NCBI RefSeq assembly: GCF_030012175.1
Contig: NZ_JASCXW010000002.1
Location: forward strand, 1 to 64,000
DNA from: Peloplasma aerotolerans
GTDB taxonomy: Bacteria > Bacillota_I > Bacilli_A > Acholeplasmatales > Acholeplasmataceae
DNA length: 64,000 nt
Reading direction: 5' to 3'
In this document: piece after piece, positions 32,797-41,054 of the stretch
Position numbering within the stretch: position 1 is the stretch's first letter
How the letters are laid out: each line of letters begins with the position of its first letter
Notes under the pieces: model-generated
The model's input: the letters and a program-made list of their open reading frames with translations, nothing else
What the model was told of the DNA's origin: nothing
The model's database searches: none
Made by a program: the position numbers and the translations under genes

Positions 32797-33251
32797 ATAT
32801 AATCCACCGCTCTTTTGCAAGGATATCCAACACAAGTCATCGTAAACTCTCTTTCATAATCTGATGTTTTGTTTATTTTGACTAATAAATAATCTCTAGG
32901 TAATAAGTCTTCAACTTGAAATGGCCATTCTACAACAATCATGCCTTGGCCGTCAATATATTCTTCTAAATCAAAATCACTTCCTACACCATCAAGACGA
33001 TAAAGGTCTAAATGATAGAACGTTCTTTTATAATCATTTGTCTTATATTTTTTCATAATCGTGTATGTTGGACTATTAACGATTTGGGTTACACCATAAG
33101 CTTTCGCTAAGCCTTTTGTAAAAGTTGTTTTACCAGATCCCAATTCACCGTCTAACAAAATGACTATTTTAGGTTCATTCTTTAAAAGTAAACCAAGCTC
33201 ATATCCCAGAGCTTCGGTTCCTTTTTCTGAATTACTGTTTTTTATCTTCAT
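32793..33251 (-). CDS. tsaE: tRNA threonylcarbamoyladenosine biosynthesis ATPase TsaE
   Basis: TsaE is the ATPase that resets the TsaBD complex. The 152-residue protein has the P-loop LDGELGSGKTTFTKGLAKA near residues 34-52, VNSPTYTIMKKY and the FYHLDLYRLDG strand of the family. A VVEWP motif follows. It is the first gene of the t6A cluster, 7 bp after pgi, and couples to tsaB by a 4-bp overlap. Confidence 0.95.
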   Translation of the reverse strand: MKIKNSNSEKGTEALGYELGLLLKNEPKIVILLDGELGSGKTTFTKGLAKAYGVTQIVNSPTYTIMKKYKTNDYKRTFYHLDLYRLDGVGSDFDLEEYIDGQGMIVVEWPFQVEDLLPRDYLLVKINKTSDYEREFTMTCVGYPCKRAVDYI

Positions 33252-33258
33252 TTGATCC

Positions 33259-34563
33259 CTACTTTATAATGTTTTCGTATCCTTTTTTCCCTAATAAAGC
33301 AAACATGTTCTTTTTATATGCCTCAACGCCAGGTTGATTAAATGGGTTTACGTCGATTAGATATGCTGACATTGCACAAGCTTTTTCAAAGAAATAGATA
33401 AGGTATCCAAAAGTAAAACTATCAAACCTTGGTATGTTGATTAATAAATTGGGTACCATACCATCTTTATGGGCCATCATGGTTCCCTTTAGTGCTTGTT
33501 CGTTAACATATGATAATTTTTTACCCTTAAGATAATTGAGTTCATCAAGATCTTGTTCTTCTTCAGGAATCAAAATATCTTTGCTAGAATGTTTAACTTG
33601 AATGACAGTTTCGAATAAATGACGTTCACCATCTTGGATATATTGACCTAGTGAGTGAAGGTCAGTAGAAAAACCAGCACTTGCTACAAACAAGCCTTTA
33701 TGATCTTTGCCTTCTGATTCTCCAAATAGCTGTTTCCACCACTCGTTCAAGTATAGCAAATTAGGTTCATATCCAACAAGCATTTCGACCTTTTTATCTT
33801 GTTGATATAACAAATAACGAGTTGCAGCGTATAAATATGCTTCGTTAGTCGTTAAGCTTGGATTCATAAAACGATCATAGGCTTCTTCTGCACCTTTTAA
33901 CAATTGATCAGTATTAATACCCGCAGCTGCTAGCGGTAATAACCCAACAGCAGTTAATACGCTAAATCTACCACCAACATCATCAGGAATAATAAACATT
34001 TCATATCCATTTTCTTTAGCAACAGTATATAAAGCACCTTTTTGTCGATCTGTAGTTGCATATATTCTTTCTTTTGCTTCATCTTTACCATATTTCTCTT
34101 CTAATGCTTTTTTGAGTATTCTAAATGCGATTGCTGGTTCTGTGGTTGTTCCAGATTTCGAAATGACATTAATCGAAAAATCTTTATTTTTTAGATATTC
34201 AAGTAGATTAGCTAAGTATATTCCAGACATTTGATGTCCAGCAAATATAATTTCTAACTGGTTTTTCTTAAACGGTTCGTTTAAAAATTCTAGTCCTGCT
34301 TTAGCACCAAGGTAAGAACCTCCAATACCAATAACAACTAAAACTTCGCTTTGTCTTCTTATTTTTTTAGCTGCTTGAAGAATTCTTGCATACTCATTAC
34401 GATTATAATTGATTGGTAAATCTAACCAGCCTAAAAAATCATTACCTGCGCCTAATTTTTCGTGGATAACATGATGTAATTCTGTTATTCTTCCTTGTAA
34501 ACTTTCTGGTTGCTCACTCAAAAATGAGCGTGCATCATTTAATAATAATTCAATGTGTGCCAT
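33259..34563 (-). CDS. pgi: Glucose-6-phosphate isomerase
   Basis: Pgi interconverts glucose 6-phosphate and fructose 6-phosphate in the cytosol. The 434-residue protein is of the short Bacillota type, with [19 protein letters not shown] near residue 75-95, [16 protein letters not shown] near 134-150, [18 protein letters not shown] near 194-211, and a C-terminal [16 protein letters not shown]. It lies 4 bp after a small S1-domain gene and is followed by tsaE. In Bacillus the S1 protein YugI is also encoded near pgi. Confidence 0.96.
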   Translation of the reverse strand: MAHIELLLNDARSFLSEQPESLQGRITELHHVIHEKLGAGNDFLGWLDLPINYNRNEYARILQAAKKIRRQSEVLVVIGIGGSYLGAKAGLEFLNEPFKKNQLEIIFAGHQMSGIYLANLLEYLKNKDFSINVISKSGTTTEPAIAFRILKKALEEKYGKDEAKERIYATTDRQKGALYTVAKENGYEMFIIPDDVGGRFSVLTAVGLLPLAAAGINTDQLLKGAEEAYDRFMNPSLTTNEAYLYAATRYLLYQQDKKVEMLVGYEPNLLYLNEWWKQLFGESEGKDHKGLFVASAGFSTDLHSLGQYIQDGERHLFETVIQVKHSSKDILIPEEEQDLDELNYLKGKKLSYVNEQALKGTMMAHKDGMVPNLLINIPRFDSFTFGYLIYFFEKACAMSAYLIDVNPFNQPGVEAYKKNMFALLGKKGYENIIK

Positions 34564-34567
34564 GCTC

Positions 34568-34897
34568 CTAACCTCTATTCTTTGTTTTTTCGATCCAATG
34601 TGGCAATGCCTTGGATAACGAATGAAATCCTTTTTTAATTTTTACCATCTTTTGTATTTTCGGATGGACTGGGTGTGCCTTTTTATAGCTGAGTTTTAAT
34701 CTTTTGTTTTCTTCATCAATTTCCAATACACTAACTTCAACTTCTTCACCCACACATAAAATTTCTTCTATGGATGATACAAATTGATCAGATAATTCAG
34801 AAATATGAATGAGTCCACTGTACTCACCATAAGAAACAAAGACACCATAGGGCTGAATACCCGTTATTTTGCAAATAATTTGATCATTTATTTTCAT
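34568..34897 (-). CDS. S1-domain RNA-binding protein, YugI/CvfD (GSP13)-like
   Basis: The 109-residue protein is one N-terminal S1 domain ([45 protein letters not shown]) plus a basic tail of about 35 residues. This is the layout of Bacillus YugI/general stress protein 13 and streptococcal CvfD, which bind RNA or the ribosome and act after transcription. It is the first gene of a unit with pgi and the t6A cluster. Confidence 0.85.
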   Translation of the reverse strand: MKINDQIICKITGIQPYGVFVSYGEYSGLIHISELSDQFVSSIEEILCVGEEVEVSVLEIDEENKRLKLSYKKAHPVHPKIQKMVKIKKGFHSLSKALPHWIEKTKNRG

Positions 34898-34915
34898 ATC
34901 AAAAACCTCGTCAAC

Positions 34916-34921
34916 ATTATA
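34916..34921 (-). promoter_or_regulatory. -10 box of the S1/pgi/t6A operon
   Basis: A perfect TATAAT on the minus strand is about 18 bp before the S1 gene start. The best -35 at 17 bp is TTATAC, which is weak. Confidence 0.5.
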
Positions 34922-34945
34922 TCATATTTTGAAATGTGGTATAAG

Positions 34946-34968
34946 AAAAAAACGCGTTGTTCGCGTTT
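34946..34968 (-). terminator. Rho-independent terminator of degV
   Basis: AAAACGCG and CGCGTTTT form an 8-bp stem with a five-base loop followed by a run of T on the minus strand. It begins at the degV stop codon. Confidence 0.85.
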
Positions 34969-35810
34969 TATTCGTAAGCTAAATAAATGCCCAAACCGCC
35001 GAGTCCAACATGAGCTGAGACAACAGGACTGATGACCCCTGTAATCTTAACATCTACGTTTTCTCCTAGTTGGAAAATTTCATGTTGTAGTTCTTTTGCT
35101 TGTGCGCTTTGATCTACATAAGCAATTCTGACAACGACTTTTCCAAAGTCCATAAGTTTTTTAGCTTCATTCACTAAATAGAGCATAACGTTTTTTGAAC
35201 TTCTAACTTTATGTTCTAAATCGAGAACGCCTTTTCTAAACCTTAAAATCGGTTTAATCTTTAAAATGTTGCCTATAGTAGCCTGAACGCGACCAAGTCT
35301 ACCATTTGCTACAAGTGTTTGTAAATTATCTACTGTAAATATAAGTGATCCTTTGTTTTTCAGTTCTTCAAGATACACCAATGCATCTTGAACATTGTGT
35401 CCTTCATCAAGAAATTCGATTAACTTTTCAGTTAGATACATACCACCATTAATGTTTGTTTCACTATCAACTACATGAATTTTATTGTTTTCCATAATGG
35501 TTTTGCCTAAATTCGCACTATTGTTAGTTCCGCTTAAAGATTTAGCAATTGTTAGACATATAACTTCATCGTAGTTAATAAGTTGTTTCTCATAAGCTTG
35601 CATAAAGTGCTCTGGAGAAGGTTGACTTGTTTTGATTGATTTCTTGCTTTTTAATGCATCAACAACTTGATTAGGTGCTAACTGACCATCAATAAATTCT
35701 TTTCCGTCAATAATAACTTTTAAAGCAACAACTGATATATTGTTTTCTTTAACATATTTGCTGTCCAATCCAAATGTTGAATCGACAACTAGTCCTACTG
35801 TTCGTTTCAT
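34968..35810 (-). CDS. DegV-family fatty-acid-binding protein
   Basis: DegV proteins bind a fatty acid and, as FakB, present it to the kinase FakA for incorporation into lipids. The 280-residue protein has the family start VGLVVDSTFGLDSKYV, the loop KTSQPSPEHFMQAYEK near residues 58-73, TIAKSLSGTNNSANLG, and the C-terminal VVSAHVGLGGLGIYLAYE. Its start follows GAGGTGGG. It is a single gene with its own terminator. No fakA is in the window. Confidence 0.9.
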   Translation of the reverse strand: MKRTVGLVVDSTFGLDSKYVKENNISVVALKVIIDGKEFIDGQLAPNQVVDALKSKKSIKTSQPSPEHFMQAYEKQLINYDEVICLTIAKSLSGTNNSANLGKTIMENNKIHVVDSETNINGGMYLTEKLIEFLDEGHNVQDALVYLEELKNKGSLIFTVDNLQTLVANGRLGRVQATIGNILKIKPILRFRKGVLDLEHKVRSSKNVMLYLVNEAKKLMDFGKVVVRIAYVDQSAQAKELQHEIFQLGENVDVKITGVISPVVSAHVGLGGLGIYLAYE

Positions 35811-35848
35811 TTTCCCACCTCATATTATATTATTTTTTGAAGTATTGA

Positions 35849-35873
35849 AAAAAAACGACATGAGCCGTTTTTT
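35849..35873 (-). terminator. Terminator after the NifU-domain gene
   Basis: On the minus strand AAAAAACG and CGTTTTTT form an AT-rich stem with a loop of nine bases and end in eight T. It starts 4 bp past the stop codon. Confidence 0.65.
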
Positions 35874-35876
35874 AAC

Positions 35877-36116
35877 TTAGTCTACAGTTACCACAGCAAT
35901 CACACCAGGAACATTTTCTAATAACATGGTCTCGATGCCTTGTTTTAATGTTACATCAAGCGCCATGCATCCATCACATGCTCCAAGCATTTTCACATAA
36001 ACGATGCCGTCTTCGACATTGATGACTTCAATGTCCCCGCCATCTCTTTGTAAATACGGTCTTACTTTATGTATCAAGTCTAAGACTTGTTGTCTTGTAT
36101 CATCCATTTGATTCAC
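35877..36116 (-). CDS. NifU C-terminal (Nfu) domain iron-sulfur protein
   Basis: The 79-residue protein is a lone Nfu domain, which carries and hands over Fe-S clusters. It has RPYLQRDGGDIEVI near residues 19-32 and the cluster-binding GACDGCMALDVTL near 49-61. Bacillus YutI is the same type and is also encoded close to yutD, as here. The 58-bp gap from yutD leaves room for its own promoter, or it may be read from the cdaA operon. Confidence 0.92.
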   Translation of the reverse strand: MNQMDDTRQQVLDLIHKVRPYLQRDGGDIEVINVEDGIVYVKMLGACDGCMALDVTLKQGIETMLLENVPGVIAVVTVD

Positions 36117-36174
36117 CTATCCTTTTTCGTCTTCAGTATATAATATTTATGCTCTTTATTCAATCAAATACACT

Positions 36175-36447
36175 TTATTTCTCTTTAATTCTCTTTAGCA
36201 CATAATGCCCACAATTCATGTTGCACGATTCATTTAAGTAGTCCGGGATTCTTTTGTATCCATTTGGACTTTTAGGATCTGAATTAAATCCTTTGATACG
36301 TAACATACTTGATGACATATCACCAACTAAATAAGTGTAGCGATCAAAAGCAACATCGACATAGCGTTCTTGAAACTTAAGTAAATCAAAAGCATCCCGA
36401 TGATTCTTTATGAGTTCAAATTGTCCGAATTCTGTATCTATAATCAT
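36175..36447 (-). CDS. yutD: YutD-family protein
   Basis: The 90-residue protein fits YutD (DUF1027), a small cytosolic family of unknown function conserved in Bacillota. Landmarks are an N-terminal strand pair, the NHRDAFDLLKFQERYVDV segment, YLVGDMSSSMLRIKGF, and a C-terminal cysteine pair in SCNMNCGHYVLKRI, possibly metal-binding. It starts 3 bp after ispDF, so it is the tail gene of the cdaA operon. Confidence 0.85.
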   Translation of the reverse strand: MIIDTEFGQFELIKNHRDAFDLLKFQERYVDVAFDRYTYLVGDMSSSMLRIKGFNSDPKSPNGYKRIPDYLNESCNMNCGHYVLKRIKEK

Positions 36448-36450
36448 TTT

Positions 36451-37575
36451 TTACACCTTCTTTAGCAAAACAACTGCTTCTGCAGCGATTGCATCTTCTT
36501 TACCTATTGCATCCATTTTTTCATATGTGGTTGCTTTTACACTGACTTGATCTGGAGATATATTAAGTGATTTAGCAATATTTTGTTTAATCTCTTTGAT
36601 GTAAGGATTGATTTTGGGTTGTTCTGCATAAATCGTCGTATCTATATTACCAATTTCATAACCCTTTTGTCTAATCATATCATAAACTTGAATCAATATT
36701 TTCATTGAACTGATGTCTTTGAACGTCGAACTCGTGTCTGGATAAAACGTACCAAGATCTCCTAGCCCTAATGCACCAAGCATTGCCTCGGAGATGGCAT
36801 GTAATAAAACATCGGCATCACTGTGTCCTAAAAGTCCTTTATGGTGTGGTAATTGAATACCTCCTAAAATAAGCGATCTATTATCAACGAGTTGATGAAT
36901 ATCGAAACTATGTCCAATTCGCATAGGTTCATCTCCTTCTAAATGTAGTTTAACATATAAGAAATCTTGTGGGTAAGTCACTTTAAGATTCGGTTCTGTA
37001 TTAAATACAACATATATTTTCTCTTCTGGATAGAAAGCTTGGTACAAAGAAATATCATCATCATATGCTAGATCGTTTCTAATATACGCATATCTTATTT
37101 TCTCTGTTAGAAATGCTTGTGGTGTTTGAGACAACAGATATTCATTACGATTAAGACTTGATGTAACCTCGCTTTGCTCGTATTTTTTAAGCGCACTCGT
37201 TAATTTTTCTGCGAGCAATACAGCATCATGATATTCTAAAGCTTTTTCAACTTCTAATACCATTTGCTTAGAAATGAGTGGTCTTGCTGCATCATGAATG
37301 TAAACGTATGGTGTTTGGACTTCTTTCAACCCCAACATAACACTTTCACTTCTTGTTTTTCCACCGATAACTAATTTGATGTCCTCTGAAACATATTGTT
37401 TGATATCGTTGATGTCATCTTTTGAAACGACTAAAACGATTTTATATCCTAAGGATAAAAAAGTCTCTAATGAATACATAAACAGAGGCTTGTTGTGAAT
37501 CGGATATAAAATTTTCGATTGACTGGTTCCAGCCCTGCTGCCGGTTCCAGCAGCAACTATAAGTGCAGTATTCAT
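36451..37575 (-). CDS. ispDF: Bifunctional MEP-pathway enzyme IspDF
   Basis: This 374-residue fusion carries two steps of isoprenoid synthesis by the MEP route. The N-terminal half is IspD (makes CDP-methylerythritol), with ALIVAAGTGSRAGTSQSKIL and VYIHDAARPLIS. The C-terminal half from about residue 215 is IspF (cyclises to MEcPP), with RIGHSFDIHQL, the zinc-site segment GLLGHSDADVLLHAISEA, GDLGTFYPDT, and KATTYEKMDAIGKEDAIAA. Most Bacillota keep the two as separate genes; fused forms are better known from alpha- and epsilonproteobacteria. It is inside the cdaA operon. The intermediate IspE is not in this window. Confidence 0.95.
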   Translation of the reverse strand: MNTALIVAAGTGSRAGTSQSKILYPIHNKPLFMYSLETFLSLGYKIVLVVSKDDINDIKQYVSEDIKLVIGGKTRSESVMLGLKEVQTPYVYIHDAARPLISKQMVLEVEKALEYHDAVLLAEKLTSALKKYEQSEVTSSLNRNEYLLSQTPQAFLTEKIRYAYIRNDLAYDDDISLYQAFYPEEKIYVVFNTEPNLKVTYPQDFLYVKLHLEGDEPMRIGHSFDIHQLVDNRSLILGGIQLPHHKGLLGHSDADVLLHAISEAMLGALGLGDLGTFYPDTSSTFKDISSMKILIQVYDMIRQKGYEIGNIDTTIYAEQPKINPYIKEIKQNIAKSLNISPDQVSVKATTYEKMDAIGKEDAIAAEAVVLLKKV

Positions 37576-37577
37576 TT

Positions 37578-38096
37578 TTACCCCTTGATGTATCTATCTA
37601 ATTTTTGATCATGTTCATTGATACTAAAGTCATCAATTTCTTGGAAATCATAGATGACACCAACTACATGACTTGGACGATGTTTCGCTAAAAAATAATC
37701 GTAAAAACCTTTTCCATATCCTACGCGATATCCTTTTTTCGATATTGCTAAAGCTGGTGTAAGGATATAATCGATTTGATCGTCAATAATATCTCCATTA
37801 ATAGGTTCTGAAACACCAAAACTACTAGCAGCAAATTCTTGGTGTGGATAATATTTAATGAAATGCATACCATCATCCATAATTTTAGGGAATGCAAATG
37901 TTTTTTTAAGATTTAACAATTCAAGCAAATTGACTTCATTTCGCATAGGATAAAAAATAGCAACACATTTTGCGTCTATATAATCTTTATCATGTTTGAT
38001 TTGTTGGATGATATGACGGTTTTTCTTTATCATTTCTGAGCGATCAAACTTACTTCTCATCTCCAACATTTGTTTTCTTATCTCTTTTTTTGTCAT
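37578..38096 (-). CDS. 5-formyltetrahydrofolate cyclo-ligase
   Basis: The enzyme turns 5-formyl-THF into 5,10-methenyl-THF with ATP. The 172-residue protein has the N-terminal IRKQMLEMRSKF helix, CVAIFYPMRNEVNLLEL, and the nucleotide-binding signature ALAISKKGYRVGYGKGFYDYFL near residues 116-137. Length is close to the family norm. It overlaps the PAS/GGDEF gene by ATGA and precedes ispDF by 2 bp, placing it in the cdaA operon. Confidence 0.93.
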   Translation of the reverse strand: MTKKEIRKQMLEMRSKFDRSEMIKKNRHIIQQIKHDKDYIDAKCVAIFYPMRNEVNLLELLNLKKTFAFPKIMDDGMHFIKYYPHQEFAASSFGVSEPINGDIIDDQIDYILTPALAISKKGYRVGYGKGFYDYFLAKHRPSHVVGVIYDFQEIDDFSINEHDQKLDRYIKG

Positions 38097-39673
38097 GACA
38101 CAATATCCTTATAGTAACAACCATGCGCGCTAAACTGTGGGTTCTCAGCAATTTTCAATGCTTGTAGAGAAGCTTGGTATAGTTGATGCTCATCATGCGC
38201 ATCACTACCACCAATTGCTATACCTGCAAACACTTCAAGTTCAGCAGAAATCGATCCATATTGCATTGTTAGGTTTAAGAATGTCTTATTTGATTTAATG
38301 CCATTTGCTAGAACATCCATTTTTCTTGGATCAGTAATTGTAATGGCAAACTCAATACCTGACACTCTAAAAATATCTCCACTTTCAGTAACAAAGGTTG
38401 TTCTTAGTTTCTTAATATATTCAGCCATCAGCATATTTCCGACTTCACGTCCATGCGTTTCATTAATCTTAGGCATATTTTTTAATCTAATCAAAACCAA
38501 TTGGAAATATCTATTATCTTTGAATAACTTATTCATCGATACCATCATTTCATTATGGTCTTTTAATTTGTCTAACTCATCTATATTACTTGCTAAATAA
38601 TGCTTTGTCTTCATTGGATTTAATGTACCCATAATAACAGCACTATGTTGGTCTTCAAATAGTCTTATACCTTTTTCTTTAAACCACATATAACGGTTAT
38701 TAACCATGATGCGATAAGATGTAGAATACTGTTTTTTATTGATGCTTAAATCGCCTATCAAAGCCAAATACTTCTTCAGGTCCTCCGCTTCAATCATACG
38801 TCGAAAATCTGTTAAATCTAAGGTGTTCCCAGGAAGATTAAGCATGCGAACTAATGCATCGCTTGCCCAAATTGTTCTTTCATCTAAATCTATATAAAAT
38901 AAACCTTCTTCGCTAATTTGAAGTGTTGCTATAAACTTGTGTCTAATACTTTCTAATTCGGTGCTTCTATCATTCAACTCTTTTTCAACAGCTAGTAGAT
39001 CAAAATCCGTTTTCTTTTCACCAACACAAATTCTGCCCTTATATTTCCCTAATGCATAAACGGGTTGCATCACCATATGTAAAATGACAGGATTACCATC
39101 AAAATTTAAAAATGTCAATTCTTGAACTTCGCTATCACCAGCTTTTGCATTTTCTTTATATTCTAAAAAATAATTTTCTAAGGCTCTGTTATTTATGTCA
39201 TTTCCATTAAACTTTGTAAATCGTATAGACTTATTCAATACACTAAAAAACTTTTTACCAATGATATCTTCTTTCTCCAAATTAAGTTCATGTAATAAAC
39301 TTGAAGACATATCACGGACACGTTCTTTTGCATCAACAACATAATAAGCATTCCATCTGCTATTTTTAATTGATTTAACGAATAACTGATAATGGTTCGC
39401 TTTTAAAGTAGCGGTCTTAAATGTCGAATAAAGTACTAATAAAAATACGAAATAGACAAAGAAGTTGAACCCTACATATATATTCTCATACATGGAGTTA
39501 CCAATAATCATAGATTCATATATAACAAAAACCATCACTGCGATGGTAATGTTAAAAAAAGCGAGTATGAGTCGGTTTTTTAAAACTTTTTCACTTTGTA
39601 TACTTTGAATAATTACAAGAAACAATGTGAAGAAGGTAATGATTAATGGATATATAGGATGTTGTAAAAGCAT
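38093..39673 (-). CDS. Membrane PAS protein with degenerate GGDEF domain, in the cdaA operon
   Basis: The roughly 526-residue protein has about three N-terminal membrane helices (within residues 5-90), two PAS-like regions (about 100-220 and 240-355) joined by a coiled stretch, and a C-terminal GGDEF-type domain. The GGDEF motif is replaced by SGIEF (about 438-442), and the metal/substrate region reads RLKNMPKINETHG, so diguanylate cyclase activity is unlikely. The layout recalls GdpP without its DHH/DHHA1 phosphodiesterase part. It sits two genes after cdaA. A sensor role in c-di-AMP control is inference. The ATG follows GGTGATT; upstream starts lack a ribosome site. Confidence 0.8.
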   Translation of the reverse strand: MLLQHPIYPLIITFFTLFLVIIQSIQSEKVLKNRLILAFFNITIAVMVFVIYESMIIGNSMYENIYVGFNFFVYFVFLLVLYSTFKTATLKANHYQLFVKSIKNSRWNAYYVVDAKERVRDMSSSLLHELNLEKEDIIGKKFFSVLNKSIRFTKFNGNDINNRALENYFLEYKENAKAGDSEVQELTFLNFDGNPVILHMVMQPVYALGKYKGRICVGEKKTDFDLLAVEKELNDRSTELESIRHKFIATLQISEEGLFYIDLDERTIWASDALVRMLNLPGNTLDLTDFRRMIEAEDLKKYLALIGDLSINKKQYSTSYRIMVNNRYMWFKEKGIRLFEDQHSAVIMGTLNPMKTKHYLASNIDELDKLKDHNEMMVSMNKLFKDNRYFQLVLIRLKNMPKINETHGREVGNMLMAEYIKKLRTTFVTESGDIFRVSGIEFAITITDPRKMDVLANGIKSNKTFLNLTMQYGSISAELEVFAGIAIGGSDAHDEHQLYQASLQALKIAENPQFSAHGCYYKDIVS

Positions 39674-39677
39674 ATAA

Positions 39678-39857
39678 TCACCACGCAATATTTGGAAGTA
39701 CATAAGCAAAGAACAAAATGATTAATGTAATAATCACAGATACTACATACGTAAACCATTTGTTTTTACTAAAATATATAGAAACTTTTTCTGCAAAGTT
39801 TCTGTTCGCAAAAGCCTTCAGAGGCTCTAAAAATATATTCATTATTCTCTTCATCAT
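39678..39857 (-). CDS. Small single-helix membrane protein between cdaA and the PAS/GGDEF gene
   Basis: A 59-codon gene with two consecutive ATGs follows GAGGG at good spacing and fills the gap between cdaA (7 bp away) and the PAS/GGDEF gene (4 bp away). The product has an amphipathic basic N-terminal half (LEPLKAFANRNFAEKV) and one hydrophobic helix (about residues 37-54), ending VLPNIAW. In Bacillus the gene after cdaA is cdaR, which encodes an anchored CdaA regulator. This protein has an anchor but no YbbR domains. It may be a short CdaA-associated peptide; this is inference. Confidence 0.75.
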   Translation of the reverse strand: MMKRIMNIFLEPLKAFANRNFAEKVSIYFSKNKWFTYVVSVIITLIILFFAYVLPNIAW

Positions 39858-39864
39858 GATACCC

Positions 39865-40611
39865 TCATTTCATGAACATATTGATGTATTCCATCAATTT
39901 GTCGCGATCATTGATTTTTAGCATGATGCCTTCAACTGCTATTGAAACATGACCTGTCTCTTCGGAAACAATTACCGTTAAACTATCTGTCATTTCACTA
40001 ATACCTAAACCAGCACGGTGTCTAGAACCCATCGTTTTATCGAAGTTTTCATTATCAGATAATATAAAGTATGCTCCAGCACACAAGATACTATCACCAC
40101 GAATAATGACACCACCATCGTGTAATGGTGTATTAGGTGTAAATATATTGATTAAAACTTCTTTAGATACTTCACTATTCATCATAATTGCACGATCAGC
40201 ATATTGATCAAGTGTATTATGTTTTTCAATCGTAATTAAAGCTCCAATATTTTGACTTGATAAATACATCGCTGCGTCAACGATTGATTGCTTTGTTTTT
40301 TCACTACCCATGACGAGTGTTTCAGATCTTGCATCTGCTTTCCAAACAACTTCTAAAGATCTTCTTATATCCGGTGCCATAATAACAATCATCAAAATAG
40401 GCATCCATTCAGCCAAATATGTTAAAACAGGTGTACTAATTAACAAATTAAACTGATTCGCAAAATACGCAAGGATATACACAAACAAAAAGGAGATTGC
40501 TATAGATAGCATTCTTTTGTTACTTACTAATACTTTGACTAGGAAAAAGACCAATACCCAAACGATATAGGCATCAACAATCACTTTCCAAATTGGAATT
40601 CCAAATATCAT
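39865..40611 (-). CDS. cdaA: Diadenylate cyclase (c-di-AMP synthase), CdaA type
   Basis: CdaA joins two ATP molecules into the second messenger c-di-AMP, which controls potassium and osmotic balance. The 248-residue protein has three N-terminal membrane helices (about 10-30, 35-55, 65-82), then the DAC domain with the DGA-type motif as HDGGVIIRG near residue 164 (Gly in place of Ala) and GSRHRAGLGISE with the RHR motif near 197. Both ATP-binding elements are present, so activity is likely. It is the first gene of a six-gene operon. CdaR and glmM, its usual neighbours, are not here. Confidence 0.95.
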   Translation of the reverse strand: MIFGIPIWKVIVDAYIVWVLVFFLVKVLVSNKRMLSIAISFLFVYILAYFANQFNLLISTPVLTYLAEWMPILMIVIMAPDIRRSLEVVWKADARSETLVMGSEKTKQSIVDAAMYLSSQNIGALITIEKHNTLDQYADRAIMMNSEVSKEVLINIFTPNTPLHDGGVIIRGDSILCAGAYFILSDNENFDKTMGSRHRAGLGISEMTDSLTVIVSEETGHVSIAVEGIMLKINDRDKLMEYINMFMK

Positions 40612-40639
40612 ACCATCGCACTCCTTTTAAACTAACTTT

Positions 40640-40668
40640 ATTATATCACAACATCAAAGTGCTATAAA
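40640..40668 (-). promoter_or_regulatory. Promoter of the cdaA operon (TTTATA-17-TATAAT)
   Basis: On the minus strand TTTATA and a perfect TATAAT are 17 bp apart, ending about 28 bp before the cdaA start. Confidence 0.65.
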
Positions 40669-40744
40669 AGAAAAATGGGTTTAATTTTTACATCAAATGA
40701 ATTATTAAAATCTAATATCCAAAGCCTTAATAAACAGTTTGTTA

Positions 40745-40773
40745 TTGCATATTTTAGCGTATCGAACTATAAT
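40745..40773 (+). promoter_or_regulatory. Candidate promoter of the hflX leader transcript
   Basis: TTGCAT and a perfect TATAAT are separated by 17 bp. A transcript starting near 40780 would contain the leader ORF, the alternative hairpins and hflX. Confidence 0.6.
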
Positions 40774-40851
40774 AAGAATGATATTAGTGTATTCAACTTA
40801 TCCAATTTTTACTTTTGAAAGTCATTTGAATACATATGAGGAGGTATCAAC

Positions 40852-40893
40852 ATGATTAAACTACGAAATGAAGTTGAGATAAACATTGTTTAA
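40852..40893 (+). CDS. hflX leader peptide (13 residues)
   Basis: A short ORF encodes MIKLRNEVEINIV. It has the strongest ribosome site in the neighbourhood (GAGGAGGT, 6 bp before the ATG), far better than a chance ORF would be expected to have. Its stop codon overlaps the 5' arm of the antiterminator stem, so a ribosome at the stop would block that stem. This is the arrangement of ribosome-mediated attenuators. The peptide itself need not be functional beyond being translated. Confidence 0.8.
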   Translation: MIKLRNEVEINIV

Positions 40894-41003
40894 ATGCCCC
40901 CTAAGCAGATAATTATGATTCAAAGCAATTGAAACATTAACAGATCCTTAGGCGCATTTCATATGGTCTTATTGTATAAGGCAGAATGAAAAGCACTTTT
41001 TTT
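40892..41003 (+). promoter_or_regulatory. Transcription attenuator of hflX (antiterminator versus terminator)
   Basis: Two exclusive structures share one segment. The antiterminator pairs AAATGC (40892-40897) with GCATTT (40954-40959) and CCTAAG (40900-40905) with CTTAGG (40947-40952). The terminator pairs GC and TTTCAT (40954-40962) with ATGAAA and GC (40986-40994), plus an inner 7-bp stem (40966-40972 with 40976-40982, one G-U), and is followed by seven T at 40997-41003. A ribosome finishing the leader ORF would cover 40892 onward and favour the terminator. A ribosome stalled earlier would leave the antiterminator free. A small TTCAA/TTGAA hairpin lies in the loop. Confidence 0.8.
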
Positions 41004-41054
41004 ATAGGTGCAAGACTTACGCCTATCAGCACGATAGAGAAACATGAGGTATAT

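Noticed and set aside
38093-39673. An active diguanylate cyclase
   Set aside because: The GGDEF motif reads SGIEF and the metal-site residues are not conserved, so c-di-GMP synthesis is unlikely.
40675-40818. A 47-codon plus-strand open frame upstream of the hflX leader
   Set aside because: It has no ribosome site, and the best promoter for the hflX leader lies inside it, so it would not be part of that transcript.
40986-41054. An upstream in-frame ATG that would add 23 residues to HflX
   Set aside because: It lies within the terminator hairpin, its ribosome site is poor, and the added residues do not fit the usual HflX start; the ATG at 41055 follows GAGGT.
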